Notes under the pieces: generated by a model | Databases searched by the model: none | The model's input: only the letters and a program-made list of their open reading frames with translations | What the model was told of the DNA's origin: nothing | Part shown: piece after piece, positions 36,701 through 48,113 of the stretch | Position numbering within the stretch: position 1 is the first letter of the stretch | How the letters are laid out: each line of letters starts with the position of its first letter | Translations under genes and position numbers: made by a program | Assembly (NCBI RefSeq): GCF_017654505.1 | Contig: NC_054539.1 | Span: 73,161,913-73,225,912 of the forward strand | Direction of reading: 5' to 3' | From: Polyodon spathula | Taxonomy: Eukaryota > Chordata > Actinopteri > Acipenseriformes > Polyodontidae | Length of the DNA stretch: 64,000 bases

Positions 36701-37601
36701 CACAGGTGATGAGCCACTAGCCGAGCAGTAAGACAATTCTTACTGCACGGTCCTGTGATTTTGTTTAGCCAATCACAGCATTTAAATTATCCAGGGCATT
36801 TTGTAATGTGTACAGGAACACAGTATAAGTATAGAAGCTAACTGCAATTACAATGAGTTGTATCAGTGTCTTTAAAAATGTAATCACACTGGTTCTGAAA
36901 GCTGCTCAGCCTAACAGATCCCTTTGTCCATATACAGTCTAAAACTCTAGGAAACTATAGTAAGTCAAGTAGACAAAAGGTTATGCATTCATCAGTGTTA
37001 TAACCTGTATAAACAGGTACCACAAATCAATTATTGTTTTGAGAGAACTGTGAAATGCATTAAACTAAATAATCCTATTGTGTGTTGTCAGGTCTGTGAG
37101 AAAGACAAGCTGCTGACAGAGAGGAACCAGCTGAAAGCCTGCATGGGAGAGCTGTGGGAGAACTTTTCATGTCTTTCCCAGGAGGTGTGCCGGGACGTGC
37201 AGCTCAGCCCAGAGCAGATCCAGTCCCTGCAGAGGTACTGCCCAGTCCTCAGGGCAGCGGATCAAACAGGCGCCACCGCCACTGCCAGCATCAAGCCATC
37301 TTCTTCCAAGACCCCCTCACTGGGCTCAGAACAAAGCTTCATGAATTCTCAGTGCACGGGGGAAAGCATGCAGTGCTGCACAGAACCAAGCCCCGCTCAG
37401 CTTGGGGCCCAGTGGTTGCCTGGCAACGGATCAGAAAGCTGCATAGGAGGAGTCTCACTCGGTGAACACGAGCCGGATACTTACCTAGAAAGGGGCCCTT
37501 CCCTTGAACAGTGCAGTCAGACAGTCACTGTGGACTTCTGCCAGGAAATGACTGATAAATGTACAACTGATGAACAGCCTCGGAAAGACTGTTGCGAATA
37601 A
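23155..37601 (+). CDS. bach2: BACH2, BTB and CNC homology 2 transcriptional repressor (4 coding exons, 813 aa predicted)
   Basis: Joined exons 23155-23394, 29534-31018, 35620-35826 and 37092-37601 splice in phase 0 at GT-AG sites. BACH2 is a nuclear repressor that pairs with small MAF proteins on MAF recognition elements; in mammals it controls B- and T-cell fate and responds to heme. An N-terminal BTB domain (about residues 14-130) spans exons 1 and 2. The basic region (about 614-631, [18 protein letters not shown]) and leucine zipper span exons 3 and 4. The C-terminal [15 protein letters not shown] (about 791-806) is the family's cytoplasmic localisation region. Several CP dipeptides (heme-binding candidates) and IKxE-type lysines (258 and 543) are seen. 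The start [15 protein letters not shown] context, [26 protein letters not shown] and the ending identify BACH2 and not BACH1. Human BACH2 is 841 residues. The gene is intact here. Confidence 0.96.
23796..23863. repeat. (TG)n microsatellite
   Basis: Over 30 TG dinucleotides with one interruption. Confidence 0.95.
24195..24341. repeat. Compound (TG)n(TA)n-poly-T tract
   Basis: A short TG run leads into more than 100 bases of TA repeats with two breaks, then about 20 T residues. Length is likely to be polymorphic or misassembled. Confidence 0.95.
24985..25130 (+). mobile_element. Possible LINE reverse transcriptase scrap
   Basis: One + frame reads [20 protein letters not shown] and then [11 protein letters not shown]. 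It resembles the YxDDVA catalytic motif and following segment of some fish LINEs. It is short and ends in a stop, so the identification is tentative. Confidence 0.35.
27584..27631. repeat. (GT)n microsatellite
   Basis: About 24 GT dinucleotides. Confidence 0.95.
28551..28580. repeat. Poly-C tract (about 30 C)
   Basis: An uninterrupted run of cytosines within the BACH2 intron. Confidence 0.95.
28749..28790. repeat. Interrupted poly-C tract
   Basis: C runs broken by a few T residues, about 170 bp after the first poly-C tract. Confidence 0.9.
28937..29030. repeat. 94-bp near-perfect palindrome
   Basis: The left arm AATAGTACTTCTGCACCAAT mirrors the right arm ATTGGTGCAGAAGTACTATT. Pairing continues through TAAATAGATCAT and GTTTTATG to a loop of ATTAAA at about 28981-28986. 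Only about two positions mismatch over arms of roughly 44 bases. It could be a tiny MITE or a foldback product. Confidence 0.9.
29534..31018 (+). CDS. bach2: BACH2 coding exon 2
   Basis: The acceptor is TTTTTTGCAG/GTCACT and the donor CAAGAG/GTAAGT. It encodes residues 81-575: the rest of the BTB domain ([19 protein letters not shown]), then the long regulatory middle. That includes [13 protein letters not shown], the lysine motif [38 protein letters not shown], a serine-rich [15 protein letters not shown], and [20 protein letters not shown]. If the donor were skipped, 40 intron-encoded residues would be added before a stop at 31141. Confidence 0.95.
33688..33737. repeat. (AAT)n microsatellite
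   Basis: About 16 trinucleotide repeats. Confidence 0.9.
34450..35205 (+). mobile_element. CR1-type LINE, 3' end (5' truncated, frameshifted)
   Basis: The frame 34458-34850 carries [38 protein letters not shown] and [14 protein letters not shown]. The frame 34804-35133 carries [20 protein letters not shown] and [20 protein letters not shown]. Together these are the end of the CR1 ORF2 reverse transcriptase, with a frameshift near 34800. The + strand then shows a short untranslated tail, GATGGGCCGAATGGCCTCCT, ending in TTCTTATG-type short repeats near 35200, as is usual for CR1. The copy is sense to BACH2. Confidence 0.9.
35620..35826 (+). CDS. bach2: BACH2 coding exon 3 (bZIP basic region)
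   Basis: The acceptor is ATTTTACAG/GTCAAG and the donor AAATTG/GTATGT. It encodes residues 576-644 with the CNC motif [20 protein letters not shown], the DNA-contacting [13 protein letters not shown] and the start of the leucine zipper. Confidence 0.96.
35827..37091 (+). other. BACH2 intron between coding exons 3 and 4
   Basis: Unique sequence; I see no repeat or gene in it beyond the flanking splice sites. Confidence 0.9.
37092..37601 (+). CDS. bach2: BACH2 coding exon 4 and stop codon
   Basis: The acceptor is TGTTGTCAG/GTCTGT and the stop is TAA at 37599. It encodes residues 645-813: the rest of the zipper ([20 protein letters not shown]), [20 protein letters not shown], a further CP (RYCPVL), and the C-terminus [19 protein letters not shown]. 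Confidence 0.96.
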   Translation, partial: VCEKDKLLTERNQLKACMGELWENFSCLSQEVCRDVQLSPEQIQSLQRYCPVLRAADQTGATATASIKPSSSKTPSLGSEQSFMNSQCTGESMQCCTEPSPAQLGAQWLPGNGSESCIGGVSLGEHEPDTYLERGPSLEQCSQTVTVDFCQEMTDKCTTDEQPRKDCCE

Positions 37602-37902
37602 CTTGGGCTCTTTATTCTCCCCCATGCCTGGTAGGTCAGTCCAGTTGGGTCGGTCAGCTTCTGCCAGTGTTCTTTGGGACTTTCTTTTAAGAGAAAAGGT
37701 TGACACTACAGTTGTCTTAAAAGCAGCAATACTGTTCTCCAGGTATTCTCTCCTTTGCATAAAAATGGGACTTTAATCCTCACTATGGTGCTACACCTTG
37801 CTCATACAAGGAACTCAGCAGTGGCAACACTGTTTTTACATAATAGGGCAGAGAACATCTCAGATTTAAAAACCTCTACGGACCTAGCAGCAGCTCTACT
37901 TG

Positions 37903-37906
<4 letters not shown>

Positions 37907-37993
<87 letters not shown>
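37907..37993. repeat. (CT)n microsatellite
   Basis: A pure CT run of about 87 bases in the presumed 3'UTR. Confidence 0.97.
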
Positions 37994-37996
<3 letters not shown>

Positions 37997-39327
37997 GCCC
38001 ATGTCACACCGATGCAAACTCAGGAAATTGTTCTGAATGTTCAGTATTGTTCATAAGATAAATGACAGTTTCTGGAGGCAGATCAAGAGTTTCATACAGC
38101 AGCTAGACTGCACGTATTCATATGCAAGAATCTCTTCTGCATCCCTCGTTTGTAGCATTTCTGCAACTGGAACCCTTCATGTGTCCTGCTACAGAACTTC
38201 AAATTCAAACATTCCTCTTTTGCCTTTTACAATATTAAAGTAAAAAAAAAGCAGTTACTTGGTTAGGTTTCCATGCATCAACAATATCATTTTTTTGTAC
38301 TTATTTATAAAATGTTAGAACGCTTGTTTGGCAGATGGTTTAATGTATATAGGTGTGGCACTGCCATAGGGTGCCATTTGAGCATAGTGACTTTGGTCAT
38401 GTAAAGACTACATAAAAAGGTTAACATTATATTCACACTAGGCTTCAGCTGAGCGTCGTTACCAGGGTCGCACAGATGCTGTCATTTCTTAGTTTTGCTT
38501 TCCTGTCTTCAGAAATGTCCTAGTATTCTTACACTCAGGATACCAGCCTTGTTAAAAATGAGCTGAAATGTAATGTAATGGGTTGAGTGTTGAAATGAGA
38601 AACAGAGAGCAGGAAACAGGTCATGCGTGGTGAATATGAACTGATTACCTGACACTGAGTAACACGTTAATGAGACCTGTTATCTGTTTGAATTCATAGC
38701 GGGCAGTTATATAGGGGTGTCCTGATGGAGAACAGGGCGGGTCATGTAAAAGATTTGAAAGGAGAAATAACATGCTATTTAAAAAACAAGCCAGGGGGTG
38801 AGTTTTTGGCCATGTTTCTCATCGGTGTAACATTATTCAGTGTTCATTTTATTTCAGTTATTGCAAACAGTTGGCGCTTTGGTATAAACGTATTATAAGC
38901 TATGCTGCAGTATTATCAGTAGTATACGTCTCTTCTTACTTTGTCTTTTATTCTGTACTATTAGACTTTGGTAAGTCTTATCAGCTCCTTTAGAAATCTT
39001 AGCACTTTTTTATGAAATGCTCTGAGCACTCAAAGCGCAAATCCGGCTCTACAGAATGGGGTATTTTGTAATCTGGAGTTTTGAAGCCCTGCAAAACTAG
39101 GGAAGAATGCACTTCATTTGGCACTTATAGAAATTGCCCCCCAGTGGTAACAAAATATGTTGTTTTCCTTGTAAATTTATAAACTTGTGCTAATTTGGAA
39201 AGAATTTGGGGTTAACAAGGAAATGATCATACTTAGTATTGTGATGCCTGAGATGATCTGGTTAAGAATGAGACAGTCAGTATTTCAAATGACCAATCAT
39301 TAAACTTTTATAAAGATATTCTTGTTT

Positions 39328-39330
<3 letters not shown>

Positions 39331-39392
<62 letters not shown>

Positions 39393-39394
39393 AT
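39331..39394. repeat. (TA)n microsatellite
   Basis: Alternating TA with a single break. Confidence 0.95.
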
Positions 39395-39798
39395 TGCATC
39401 TCCTTTATTGCATCTGATTCTTAAATGCATGTAGTATCATAGTGATTGTTTAACTTTCATCTAGAATGGAAGCTCCTCGTTGTAATGTTGAATGATGTAG
39501 TTCTGCGTAGTTACAGGAATGTCTAATACTCATTTACCCATTCATTTGAGTCCGCAACAAGAGTTCTCCAGCTGGATTTATTCAGGAAACAAAAACACAA
39601 AACAAAAATGCAAACTAAGCACATTCGGTATTTTTATTGTCTTCAGTATTATGTGAAATAAAAAAGGATTTCCACAAGTTAAACCTGACACAGTTGTAGA
39701 ATTAAGAGCCATAAAATCCAGCATGTCATGACTTAATAATCATTAAACTGGAAATACAAAGCTTTATACATTAGATAGAGTGTCACTAAGGGGAATGT

Positions 39799-39801
<3 letters not shown>

Positions 39802-39854
<53 letters not shown>
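39802..39854. repeat. (TA)n microsatellite
   Basis: Pure alternating TA run. Confidence 0.95.
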
Positions 39855-39858
<4 letters not shown>

Positions 39859-41208
39859 ATATTTGTTAAATGATTGTTTTCATTCAGTGAACCCCTGATG
39901 CTTGTAAAGACCTAGCTGAAAGACTGGCTTATGTCTTGGCAAGCCTATGTGCGATTGCATTCCAACAGCTATTCAACCACAGCTACTCATCCTTTTTACA
40001 GCAGCTATAACGCATGTGAACCTGGCATTCATGTACAACAGGCAACACTTTCCAAGGACTCTGAACCACTGCTCACACAACTCGGCTTTTGTTAAGCTTC
40101 AGGATTGCTAGCTAACTATAGTTATCAGTGACGAGTTTGTAGAATTGTTTCATTCTTTGTTTTTGATTGACGTAAATGCGTATGTTAGTGCTTTACTGAA
40201 CTGTATTGCAAACCACCAAAACAGATTGTTATCAGATAATAAAAAAGGAGACTAGAATGAGGTGAAGGATCAGCTACAAGTCTGAAAGGGATCATTATTG
40301 ATCCTTTGTTGATCATCAGTTCAGTAATATTAGAAAAGCACATTCAAGTCAAGAAGTCCCTTATTTTGCTCCAGATTGGGCTTCATTTTTACAACTCAAG
40401 TAATGTTTTGAGCCTGCATTGCAAACCATAAGCTATAGATGTATTATTTGCATAGCAACAAGTGTATAGAACGGTTCTTGCTTGTATATGATTCTCTAAA
40501 TTGCTTTCCTCTGCTTTATTTGTATAAAACAGCACCCAGAGAAACAGGAGAGGCTGCATAAACCCAGTGTTAGCTTTAATAATCAGAAAGCTTTGGAACC
40601 AGGCTTTCATGCCACCAGGTAGACTTCTGACAAATCTGTAATGTATATATCAACCCAAAAGCAGGGTGGAGTCCCCAGTGTGAAGTGATATTACTTCCAA
40701 GTGAGCCCCTGGTTGCTGAAACAGGAAAGGGGTTTATCCAGTGAATTTAAACCTTGCCTGGGATATATGTATTGCCCTTCATGGCAGGTTTGTGCTGCGG
40801 CCCTGCTTTTAGCCTTGTCTCATATGAAGCGGTTTCTTTTTTCAAGTAGTAATCTATATGGTATCGATGAGCCTGTGTTGTCTCACAGTGCCATGAGTAT
40901 AAGGTTTCAATCCAGTATGATTGTGGAACAGACATTGTTTTGCTGCACACAGTTTTATTTGCTGTTTTTACTGTAAGACTTGTCAGTGTTTGACGCTTTT
41001 ATATTTCACGTTGCTCATTTAATTTGATCCTTTCTCAATTAAGCAGTATTATTAAAGTCTGAGTATGGAGATTAGCACACACGCAGAACCCACACAAAGG
41101 GCTATGTGATGCATTCTTTGCATAACTAGTGTGAAAAAATGAATTGAGTTTCATTTTCTTAAGCCTGTTTGCCAAATTATGCAGACAGGCTATTTCTATC
41201 TGCTCTAT

Positions 41209-41211
<3 letters not shown>

Positions 41212-41265
<54 letters not shown>
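41212..41265. repeat. (TA)n microsatellite
   Basis: Pure alternating TA run. Confidence 0.95.
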
Positions 41266-41268
<3 letters not shown>

Positions 41269-41370
41269 GTGGACAATACACTCTTTATTTAATTAACGTT
41301 GGAACTTCATGAAGTGATTTGAGTTGCGACGAATACTTCAACCAACTATAATTCTCTGATATAAGAATAT

Positions 41371-41446
41371 TTATATATATATATATATAATATTATATAT
41401 ATACTATATATTATATATATCTATATATATATATATATATATATAT
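41371..41446. repeat. (TA)n microsatellite, interrupted
   Basis: TA repeats with several breaks. Confidence 0.9.
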
Positions 41447-42392
41447 GCGATGCAAAAGACAGAATTGAGAAGCAAGGTGGCAAATTGCAAATGCAGGGTG
41501 AGTAGAAATGGAGTTACATTTGTTAGCTCGCATGTTTATAAGGCTGCTTATCAAGTCACCATTTCCACTGGCTTTATTAAGAGCATTCTGACTGCTTGAA
41601 TCTGGTTGCTAAACTTTATACCAGTGTCCTCTCTTTTGGAAGACAAAACACCAGAGGTGATGTGAAAGGGAAATGTGTGTCTTGTGTCTAACTTGTGACA
41701 TTTGTGTGGGAATTCGGTTTTCTCTGTATAAGTAATGCTTTGTATCGACTGTAAGAGGCCACTTCGTAGTTATTTCCATGTGTTCCACAGCCTGGCTTGA
41801 CACGTCTTTGTTTTAGAAGCATGTGGATACAAGTGCACCTCCAAACTTTGCCTTACCTTTTCAGAGGCCATATTCACAACAGGGTGAAGTCGGTGTGCAA
41901 GGGCCTCCAAGTCCTGCCCCAGCTCAACAGTATGGACTTTTTCACACTTATCTACCTGTAAAATCCTTCATACCTCTCATAACTGCTCAATGACTGTATC
42001 AAATTGCATCAGGTGTTTTTTCTACATGCTTTTTACACAGATTATATGGGATTAATGTATTAGTAAAATTTGGTGCATCATTTTTTTATGTATTAGTTCT
42101 AGGCTTGTAATCCCCAAGATTGTTTTTCTTGCTTTCTAGAAGATTGTGTTTTTGTGTTTATAGATGGTCAGTAGATAACTGTAATGCTTATTCTGTTACT
42201 AAGAATTTTTACTTCTTTTTTTTTTTTTTCCAAAATGCTATGACCCTAATGGATTTAAAGACTTCTTAAACCCCATGTAAATACAGTATTGTGCAAAAAA
42301 AATCCCCTTTTCATTCATTTGAATTGCTAGTGTTTTTTTTTTTTTTGTTTGTTTGTTTTTTTTTTTTGTCTAGACACCATTTCTGTTAATGA

Positions 42393-42398
42393 AATAAA
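42393..42398 (+). terminator. Candidate BACH2 polyadenylation signal (AATAAA)
   Basis: AATAAA occurs in the context GTTAATGAAATAAAGAACAT, at the end of a long stretch without genes and before the piggyBac-bearing intergenic DNA. Other AATAAA hexamers exist upstream, so this is a best guess. Confidence 0.4.
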
Positions 42399-42606
42399 GA
42401 ACATATCATTATGTATCATAAGCTTTTGTGTTTTTATTTTTGTCAGGGTGTTTCACCCAGTGGTAACAGGTGATGTTTATGCAGTTCACTGTTTCTAACA
42501 AAACTAGTTTCTGTACATTTAAGAATTATAAATCACGTGCTAATGGCCATTATGATTATAGTTTGGGTAAAAACATTTTAATACTAACACAGTAGAGTTC
42601 CGTTAC

Positions 42607-42607
<1 letters not shown>

Positions 42608-42653
<46 letters not shown>
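42608..42653. repeat. (AAT)n microsatellite
   Basis: About 15 trinucleotide repeats. Confidence 0.9.
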
Positions 42654-42654
<1 letters not shown>

Positions 42655-42813
42655 TTTAAGGAGATAAATGAAAGAAATGCATTATGATGCTAAGAGAGAC
42701 ACTGACACAGAGTTTGAAATAAAATGTTTAACATTTCTGAAAGCTTTGTGTAAAAGAGAGAAATGTTGTAAATGTTATGTATTACAAGTAAACAAGTAAT
42801 GCAAACACACTAT

Positions 42814-43360
42814 AGTATTGTGTCTGTTATATTTGATCATTGTTATCTGTCTAAAAACATGATGCTATTATCTTTACTTTAATGCCGACGCATCGTTTAT
42901 ATACATAGTAAAGTGTCTGATTGTAGAGACGACGTTGGGGTACGGTCTTTACTATGACAAAAGTATTACAACGATACCATTAGCCAAAGAACACCCGAAA
43001 GTATCCTTTCAAATGTTGGATCTTTTTGGTGAGCTAGTTTAGTAGAGATACACCGCAGGAACACCAACGCATGTTTAATAAATTAATTTAATAAATTAAC
43101 TTCTACAATTTCTTACATAAATTCTAGTTATTTGGTTGATTTGAAAAAAAAAAAAATTCAATCATTGATGAACATATATGTACATACTATGTCATACTTA
43201 ATTTATATCAATAATATGTACACAAATATACATTAATTAGTAAATGAAAATTGTAAATCTTTTAAGTCACCAAACCCCCGATCCATGAGTATTGTGTCTG
43301 TTATATTTGATCATTGTTATCTGTCTAAAAACATGATGCTATTATCTTTACTTTAATGCC
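42814..43360. repeat. 73-bp perfect direct repeat pair, 474 bp apart
   Basis: The copies at 42814-42886 and 43288-43360 appear identical, beginning AGTATTGTGTCTGTTATATT and ending CTTTACTTTAATGCC. The 401 bp between them are AT-rich and unlike either flank. The second copy abuts the piggyBac-like reading frame. Confidence 0.9.
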
Positions 43361-44550
43361 AAATAGTTGATGGCAACAAGACTCTCCAGAGAAACTATTT
43401 TCCGGTCTGTTAATGCACCACCAGAAGATGCTGATACTGTCACACCATATCACTGCTTCAAGAAATTTGTCACTGATGACATGCTTTCTGAAGTGATGAT
43501 GCAAACTAGTCTTTACAGTGTTCGGACCACATGTCAGTCTATTAACACCACAGCTGCAGGGCTTGAGCAGCTTCTTGCAATACACCTCTACATGAAGATT
43601 GTGCAGAAGCCAAGTGTGAGGGCCTACTGGGAGAATGAAGCACGCTACTATCCTGTCCAGGAATCACTTTGAGAAACTGACATGCTACACTTCACAGACA
43701 ACAGTGAGGTATCTGAAGAAAAAGAAAAACAAGATGTGGAAATGTTTGGAGTAATTAAACAGTTTTCTGCAGGTTACACTTGAAGACTGTAACCCTGCAA
43801 AGGCAAACGTGCACATCAGTGCCTTTGGATCAAAAATGGAGAGAGGTATTTACCATGTTGGTATTGTGCGCACAATTAGGATGAAGAACTGTGACTTGAA
43901 AAGGAACAACAACGACAGGGAAGAGGATCATGTGACTACAAGATTGAAACAGAGCAGAACATAGTTGCTGTTAAGACCTATGTTGATGTTGGTAGGCCAG
44001 CAATAGTGAGTAAATGCAACACATTTGTGGGAGGTATTGACCTGCTAGACAAGTTCTGCTCACTATAAATTCTCTCTCAAGCCCTGCAGGAGTATTTGTA
44101 CATTTGGTGGCACAGCGTTACCATGGCAGTGGTTAACATACGGCTTCTGTATTAGAGGCAGAAGCAGGGGTGTGATTAGATATGGGGTTGGTAATTTAGC
44201 ACCAGTAGTCTCTCTGGTGTTAAACTTTCAAAACAATTTACTGTTTAATTTTCTAAATGCTTTGCAGTCCTGACACTGTAGCTGCAGCTCATCATGTTGG
44301 CACCTCGCAGGTATGAGTCCTATGAAAATGCTGCAGTTCATGCAAGAAAACAAATGAGCCCACAGATCATCCCAGAGACGGCTGGCTCTGGTGAGCGCAG
44401 GTTTTGCAGGCTGAAATTGGTCAAGGCATATTTGAGCTCAACGATGACTCAAAACTGTCAAATGGGAGCGAAGTTGTCAAGAATGTAGAATACTCAGATT
44501 TAATAAAGGACTTTGCTGCCGCTAAAGCTAGGAAAATATCTTTGTAATTT
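43340..44550 (+). pseudogene. piggyBac-family transposase remnant
   Basis: The frame 43367-43672 reads TPYHCFKKFVTDDMLSEVMM and then LEQLLAIHLYMKIVQKPSVR and AYWENEARYYPVQE, matching the N-terminal part of piggyBac (DDE_Tnp_1_7) proteins. After frame changes, RPAIVSKCNTFVGGIDLLDK (near 43990-44050) and EYLYIWWHSVTMAVVNIRLL (near 44090-44150) match the conserved GGVDLLD and WY-IFWH regions near its end. Several stops and shifts interrupt it, so it is inactive. Its terminal repeats were not found with confidence. Confidence 0.85.
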
Positions 44551-45599
44551 ATGTTCTTACTTAAAATGAAAAAAACAGGATTTGCTAATGCCCAGGGGAT
44601 AATTTGTTAGAATTGTTGTTGTTGTTATGGGTTTATTTCTGCCTGGTTATTTCCGCCACTGCCCTTTCAAAACCCACTTATAGTCGGGTATTACAGTATT
44701 TTTCAATAGGTCTATTGGGGCATGATCATTTTATTAAAAAATATGTTTGGAGTAGACTGGAATTTTGAGTGCTTTGACGTTGTGACTTATATAAACTGAT
44801 AAAGTCCAACAAATGAACAGAAACACATACTTGTTAACATTTTAATTAAATGAACATTATTTAGTGTATCTGAGCATTAGTATATTGCATTATGCACCTA
44901 TATACTAACTTTAAGATACAGTTGATACTGTAGCATTCGTTTGATGTTCTGGACACCGTATTTAATCATCACCGCCTAAAGCCAGCCCTGGCTACAAGTA
45001 TGCCAATCCAATTATACATTAACAATGTAAAACAAGTTTTCATAATTACAACTTGTGGCAAAGCTTCTTTATTTACAGTAACAGGATGGTTTCATTAAAG
45101 AGGACGGTGCCTGTGTGTTTATTTGTTCTGCGTGTCCCTTTTCTAGTGGGAACATGGCTTTTTTTAACAAACAATACAAAACAAAACTCAATTCGAGCTC
45201 TCGTTTTGTAGGGCTAATTAAACTTAGCAAGATGTGTAACTTTCAGACACTAGCCCGGCTTACTGACTTTAAATACGTTATTCACAAATGTAATAAACTT
45301 TGCTTTAACATACACAGTGTAATTCACATCTATAGGGCAGACCGGGTTTTGTTGTCACACGGGTTGGTTGTCACAGCACCTATAGCTTTAACACTAGATG
45401 GCTCTCGCTCATGATACTAACACTGAGTTCTGTATTTAGTTGTATGAAAGTCCACAAGTTAGCACTATTTTTTAAAATTGTTTTCATACTGTAAGTAAAA
45501 AGTTAAGATCTTCATATTCATGTTATAGCGCTTAATAGTATGGCTGTGGTGGAGGCAGTCTCCTCCTCACTGGCTGTGGGGACAGTTGCATCTCCTAAT

Positions 45600-45835
45600 C
45601 TGGGATGCAGTTCCTCCTCTGGCTCTCGGGATGGGCACTAATCCTCTGGCCGAGGACAGCAGCTCCTGTTTCTCTATACGCCTCACCCTCGCCTCCAGCT
45701 GCTCCCTCAGCAGTGCCTCTGGTGGCTGATGATCGCTAGTTGGTTCTGCCTGTGCATCCTGGCAGCCAACTGCTGTGTGTCCTTCCTTGACTCAGCAGGA
45801 CCAGTCAGTTTAGCACCAGAATGTGGAATGGAGTG
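45600..45835 (-). pseudogene. Unidentified coding-like scrap
   Basis: On the - strand, AKLTGPAESRKDTQQLAARM is followed, after a frame change, by EALLREQLEARVRRIEKQEL. The charged helical composition resembles accessory Myb/SANT-like proteins of transposons, but I cannot assign a family. Confidence 0.25.
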
Positions 45836-47725
45836 CTTCATATGTATCAATAAGGGTTTTAGTGATACATTTACAAATGTATTAATTTTAAGATACAATT
45901 AACATTTCACTCATTTACTTTTTATAGACAAGTATGTTTATTACATTTAATTGAATTACCGCTAGTTGTGAACTTAGTCTGACGAACTGTGGGACTTTGC
46001 TAACTTTGTACCAATTTTACACACTTCAATGGTGCAGACTGCTGTTACATTGTGCACATTGCTGCTGCTGAGAGCAGAGAAAACATGGAGGCTGAATTGT
46101 GTGAGATCCTTATTGCAGAAGTGGATTTTACGGCACTTGATCAGTGATTGCTGGAAATTATTTGATTGAAAACATGTTGTATATATTGATATATTCTTTA
46201 ACTATCTCAATTATATCGAACTGCACTACTCTGAATCGTGGTTAAACTGAGCAATTTTACCAATTACATCCTAAACCAATGATGGCCTGCAGAGAAGTGA
46301 TCCAGTCAGCTGTTAAAAAGGGATTGCTGAATTGAAATGACGACACAAGACTGTAATGTGTCAGCTATAAACTTTATATGAAAGTTGGACAATGATGACT
46401 TCTGTGCCTTTAAGAAGACTACATCAACATTACAATTGGATATGTTAATACATAGAATACTCTGCACAATGGAAGGAAAAATAAATTAAGAAATTATTTA
46501 CAACTTAAACTGTACATGTTTTACTTGTAGCCAGATTTAGTAGAAACAAGGTCATCATAAAAATTTAAAAAGTAAGAAAAAACAAAAAAACCTACATTTA
46601 CAGCTTTTTACATTAGCAAATAATCATCCAGTACGAAGCAGAAAATCTTGACACCTTGAATGAAATCTTTGCTTTATACTGACCGCAGTACATCAATGCA
46701 TATGTCTAGAAAACACTGTACAAGAAAGGCGGGGGGGGGGCGTGTAACAAAAAAATAAATCAATAAAATCCAGTTTAATTCTGTTGAATTCCCCCAATAT
46801 TGGTGGATGGGTTCTTTCATCTATGCTTCACAGCCATTTTCTAAAACTGTACAGTGTTTTAAAAAGACACATGTTTAACTGAAAATGGGGATCACCAATT
46901 AATTTATCTCCTCTAATCAATTATACAATTATTGCATACATTTACCAAGTGCCCTGTTACATTAGCATAACTTCTCAAAACGTTTTACACCGTCTTACTG
47001 TAGGGATCCCAGTGACTACCGAGGTAGAACTTGCTTCTGGACAGATAATTGTATTACATTTGAGTTCTTTAATTTCCAGTTACTGGTGCACTGCTCCGCT
47101 GTGCATGAAGTCAATACTGGAAGAGGATACAACTGAGGTCTGCAAGAAATCTTCTTACACACAGAATACAGTACCCAATAATGTCTAATCCAATGCAACC
47201 ATTCATTTTTAAATTTCAAGTCTTTATGCCCAAGCCCCTCCCCCCATAAAATCATGCAATTTTTCAACATAATTAAGATTCTTTTGCTATTTTTATTTAT
47301 GCATCCTGATGTATAAATCAGCTGGGTAAACACACAAATACTGGCCAAATGTGTAGATAATTCTTTTCTGCTATGCACATTAGTTAATTTTAGGAAAATC
47401 ACTTTTTATTTATTTATTTTTTTTCAGTGTATTAGCAAAAACTCAAATTCCCAGAAAACTCAAATTTCTGAGCACCAATGAATTGTCTGCAAAAGCCAAC
47501 AACAGAAGTTAGGTGCATTTTCGCTGGCATACAGCAGTCAAATGTCGACACCATTATTGCAGCTCAGGAACCAGAGAATTAGCTTCCAGTCCTACTTGCT
47601 GGCAATCAGGATTGGCGTGGATAGAAACAATGGACATGCAGAAAGTGGCTGAGGAATAATGTATGTATGTATGGTTTTAATTCCTCATCTGATTTATGAC
47701 CCAGGATTTTTAAAATAAAAATACA

Positions 47726-48113
47726 CAGTAGAACCTCAGTTATGAACACCAAACATGAACTGACCAGTTAACTGAACCCCCTTTTAACTGGAAGCATGAA
47801 ATCACTCAACCATGCTTACAGCAACCACAATCCAGTTTTAAAAAGTGCAGCGTTATCCTACTGAAATGGAAAGAAGTTAGAAACGCAAATGTGTTATACT
47901 TTCAATTCAAAGAAAACTAATTTTTATTTATGGTAGCGATATTAAAAAAAAAAAGGCCAAGAAAAAAAAATCCAACAACTTGCAAAGGAGGCTAAAAACA
48001 GATGCATCGTACGCAAAGCTGCTGCTGCTGCTGATTTGATAAAGCGTGCTGGCAAAATTACAGTACCAATAATGTATCCAGTACATGGTGTTCGTAAAAT
48101 TCAGGTTCTACTG
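47726..48113. mobile_element. pogo/Tigger-like MITE
   Basis: The left end CAGTAGAACCTCAGTTATGA and the right end (reverse complement CAGTAGAACCTGAATTTTAC) form imperfect inverted repeats of the pogo/Tigger type, enclosing 388 bp. No transposase is present. The flanking TA target is not clear on the left side. Confidence 0.6.

Larger units (their letters stand above)
37602..42420 (+). other. Probable BACH2 3'UTR
   Basis: There is no coding sequence. Mammalian BACH2 has a 3'UTR of several kilobases, so a long UTR here is expected (established knowledge). It contains a (CT)n run of nearly 90 bases at 37907 and five TA-rich microsatellite tracts. Candidate AATAAA signals lie at 39657, 40238 and 42393; the last, followed by a T-rich stretch, is my preferred end. 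The actual end needs transcript data. Confidence 0.5.

Noticed and set aside
37802..38036. Open frames made of Ser-Leu or Arg-Glu repeats
   Set aside because: They are the (CT)n microsatellite in the BACH2 3'UTR read on either strand.
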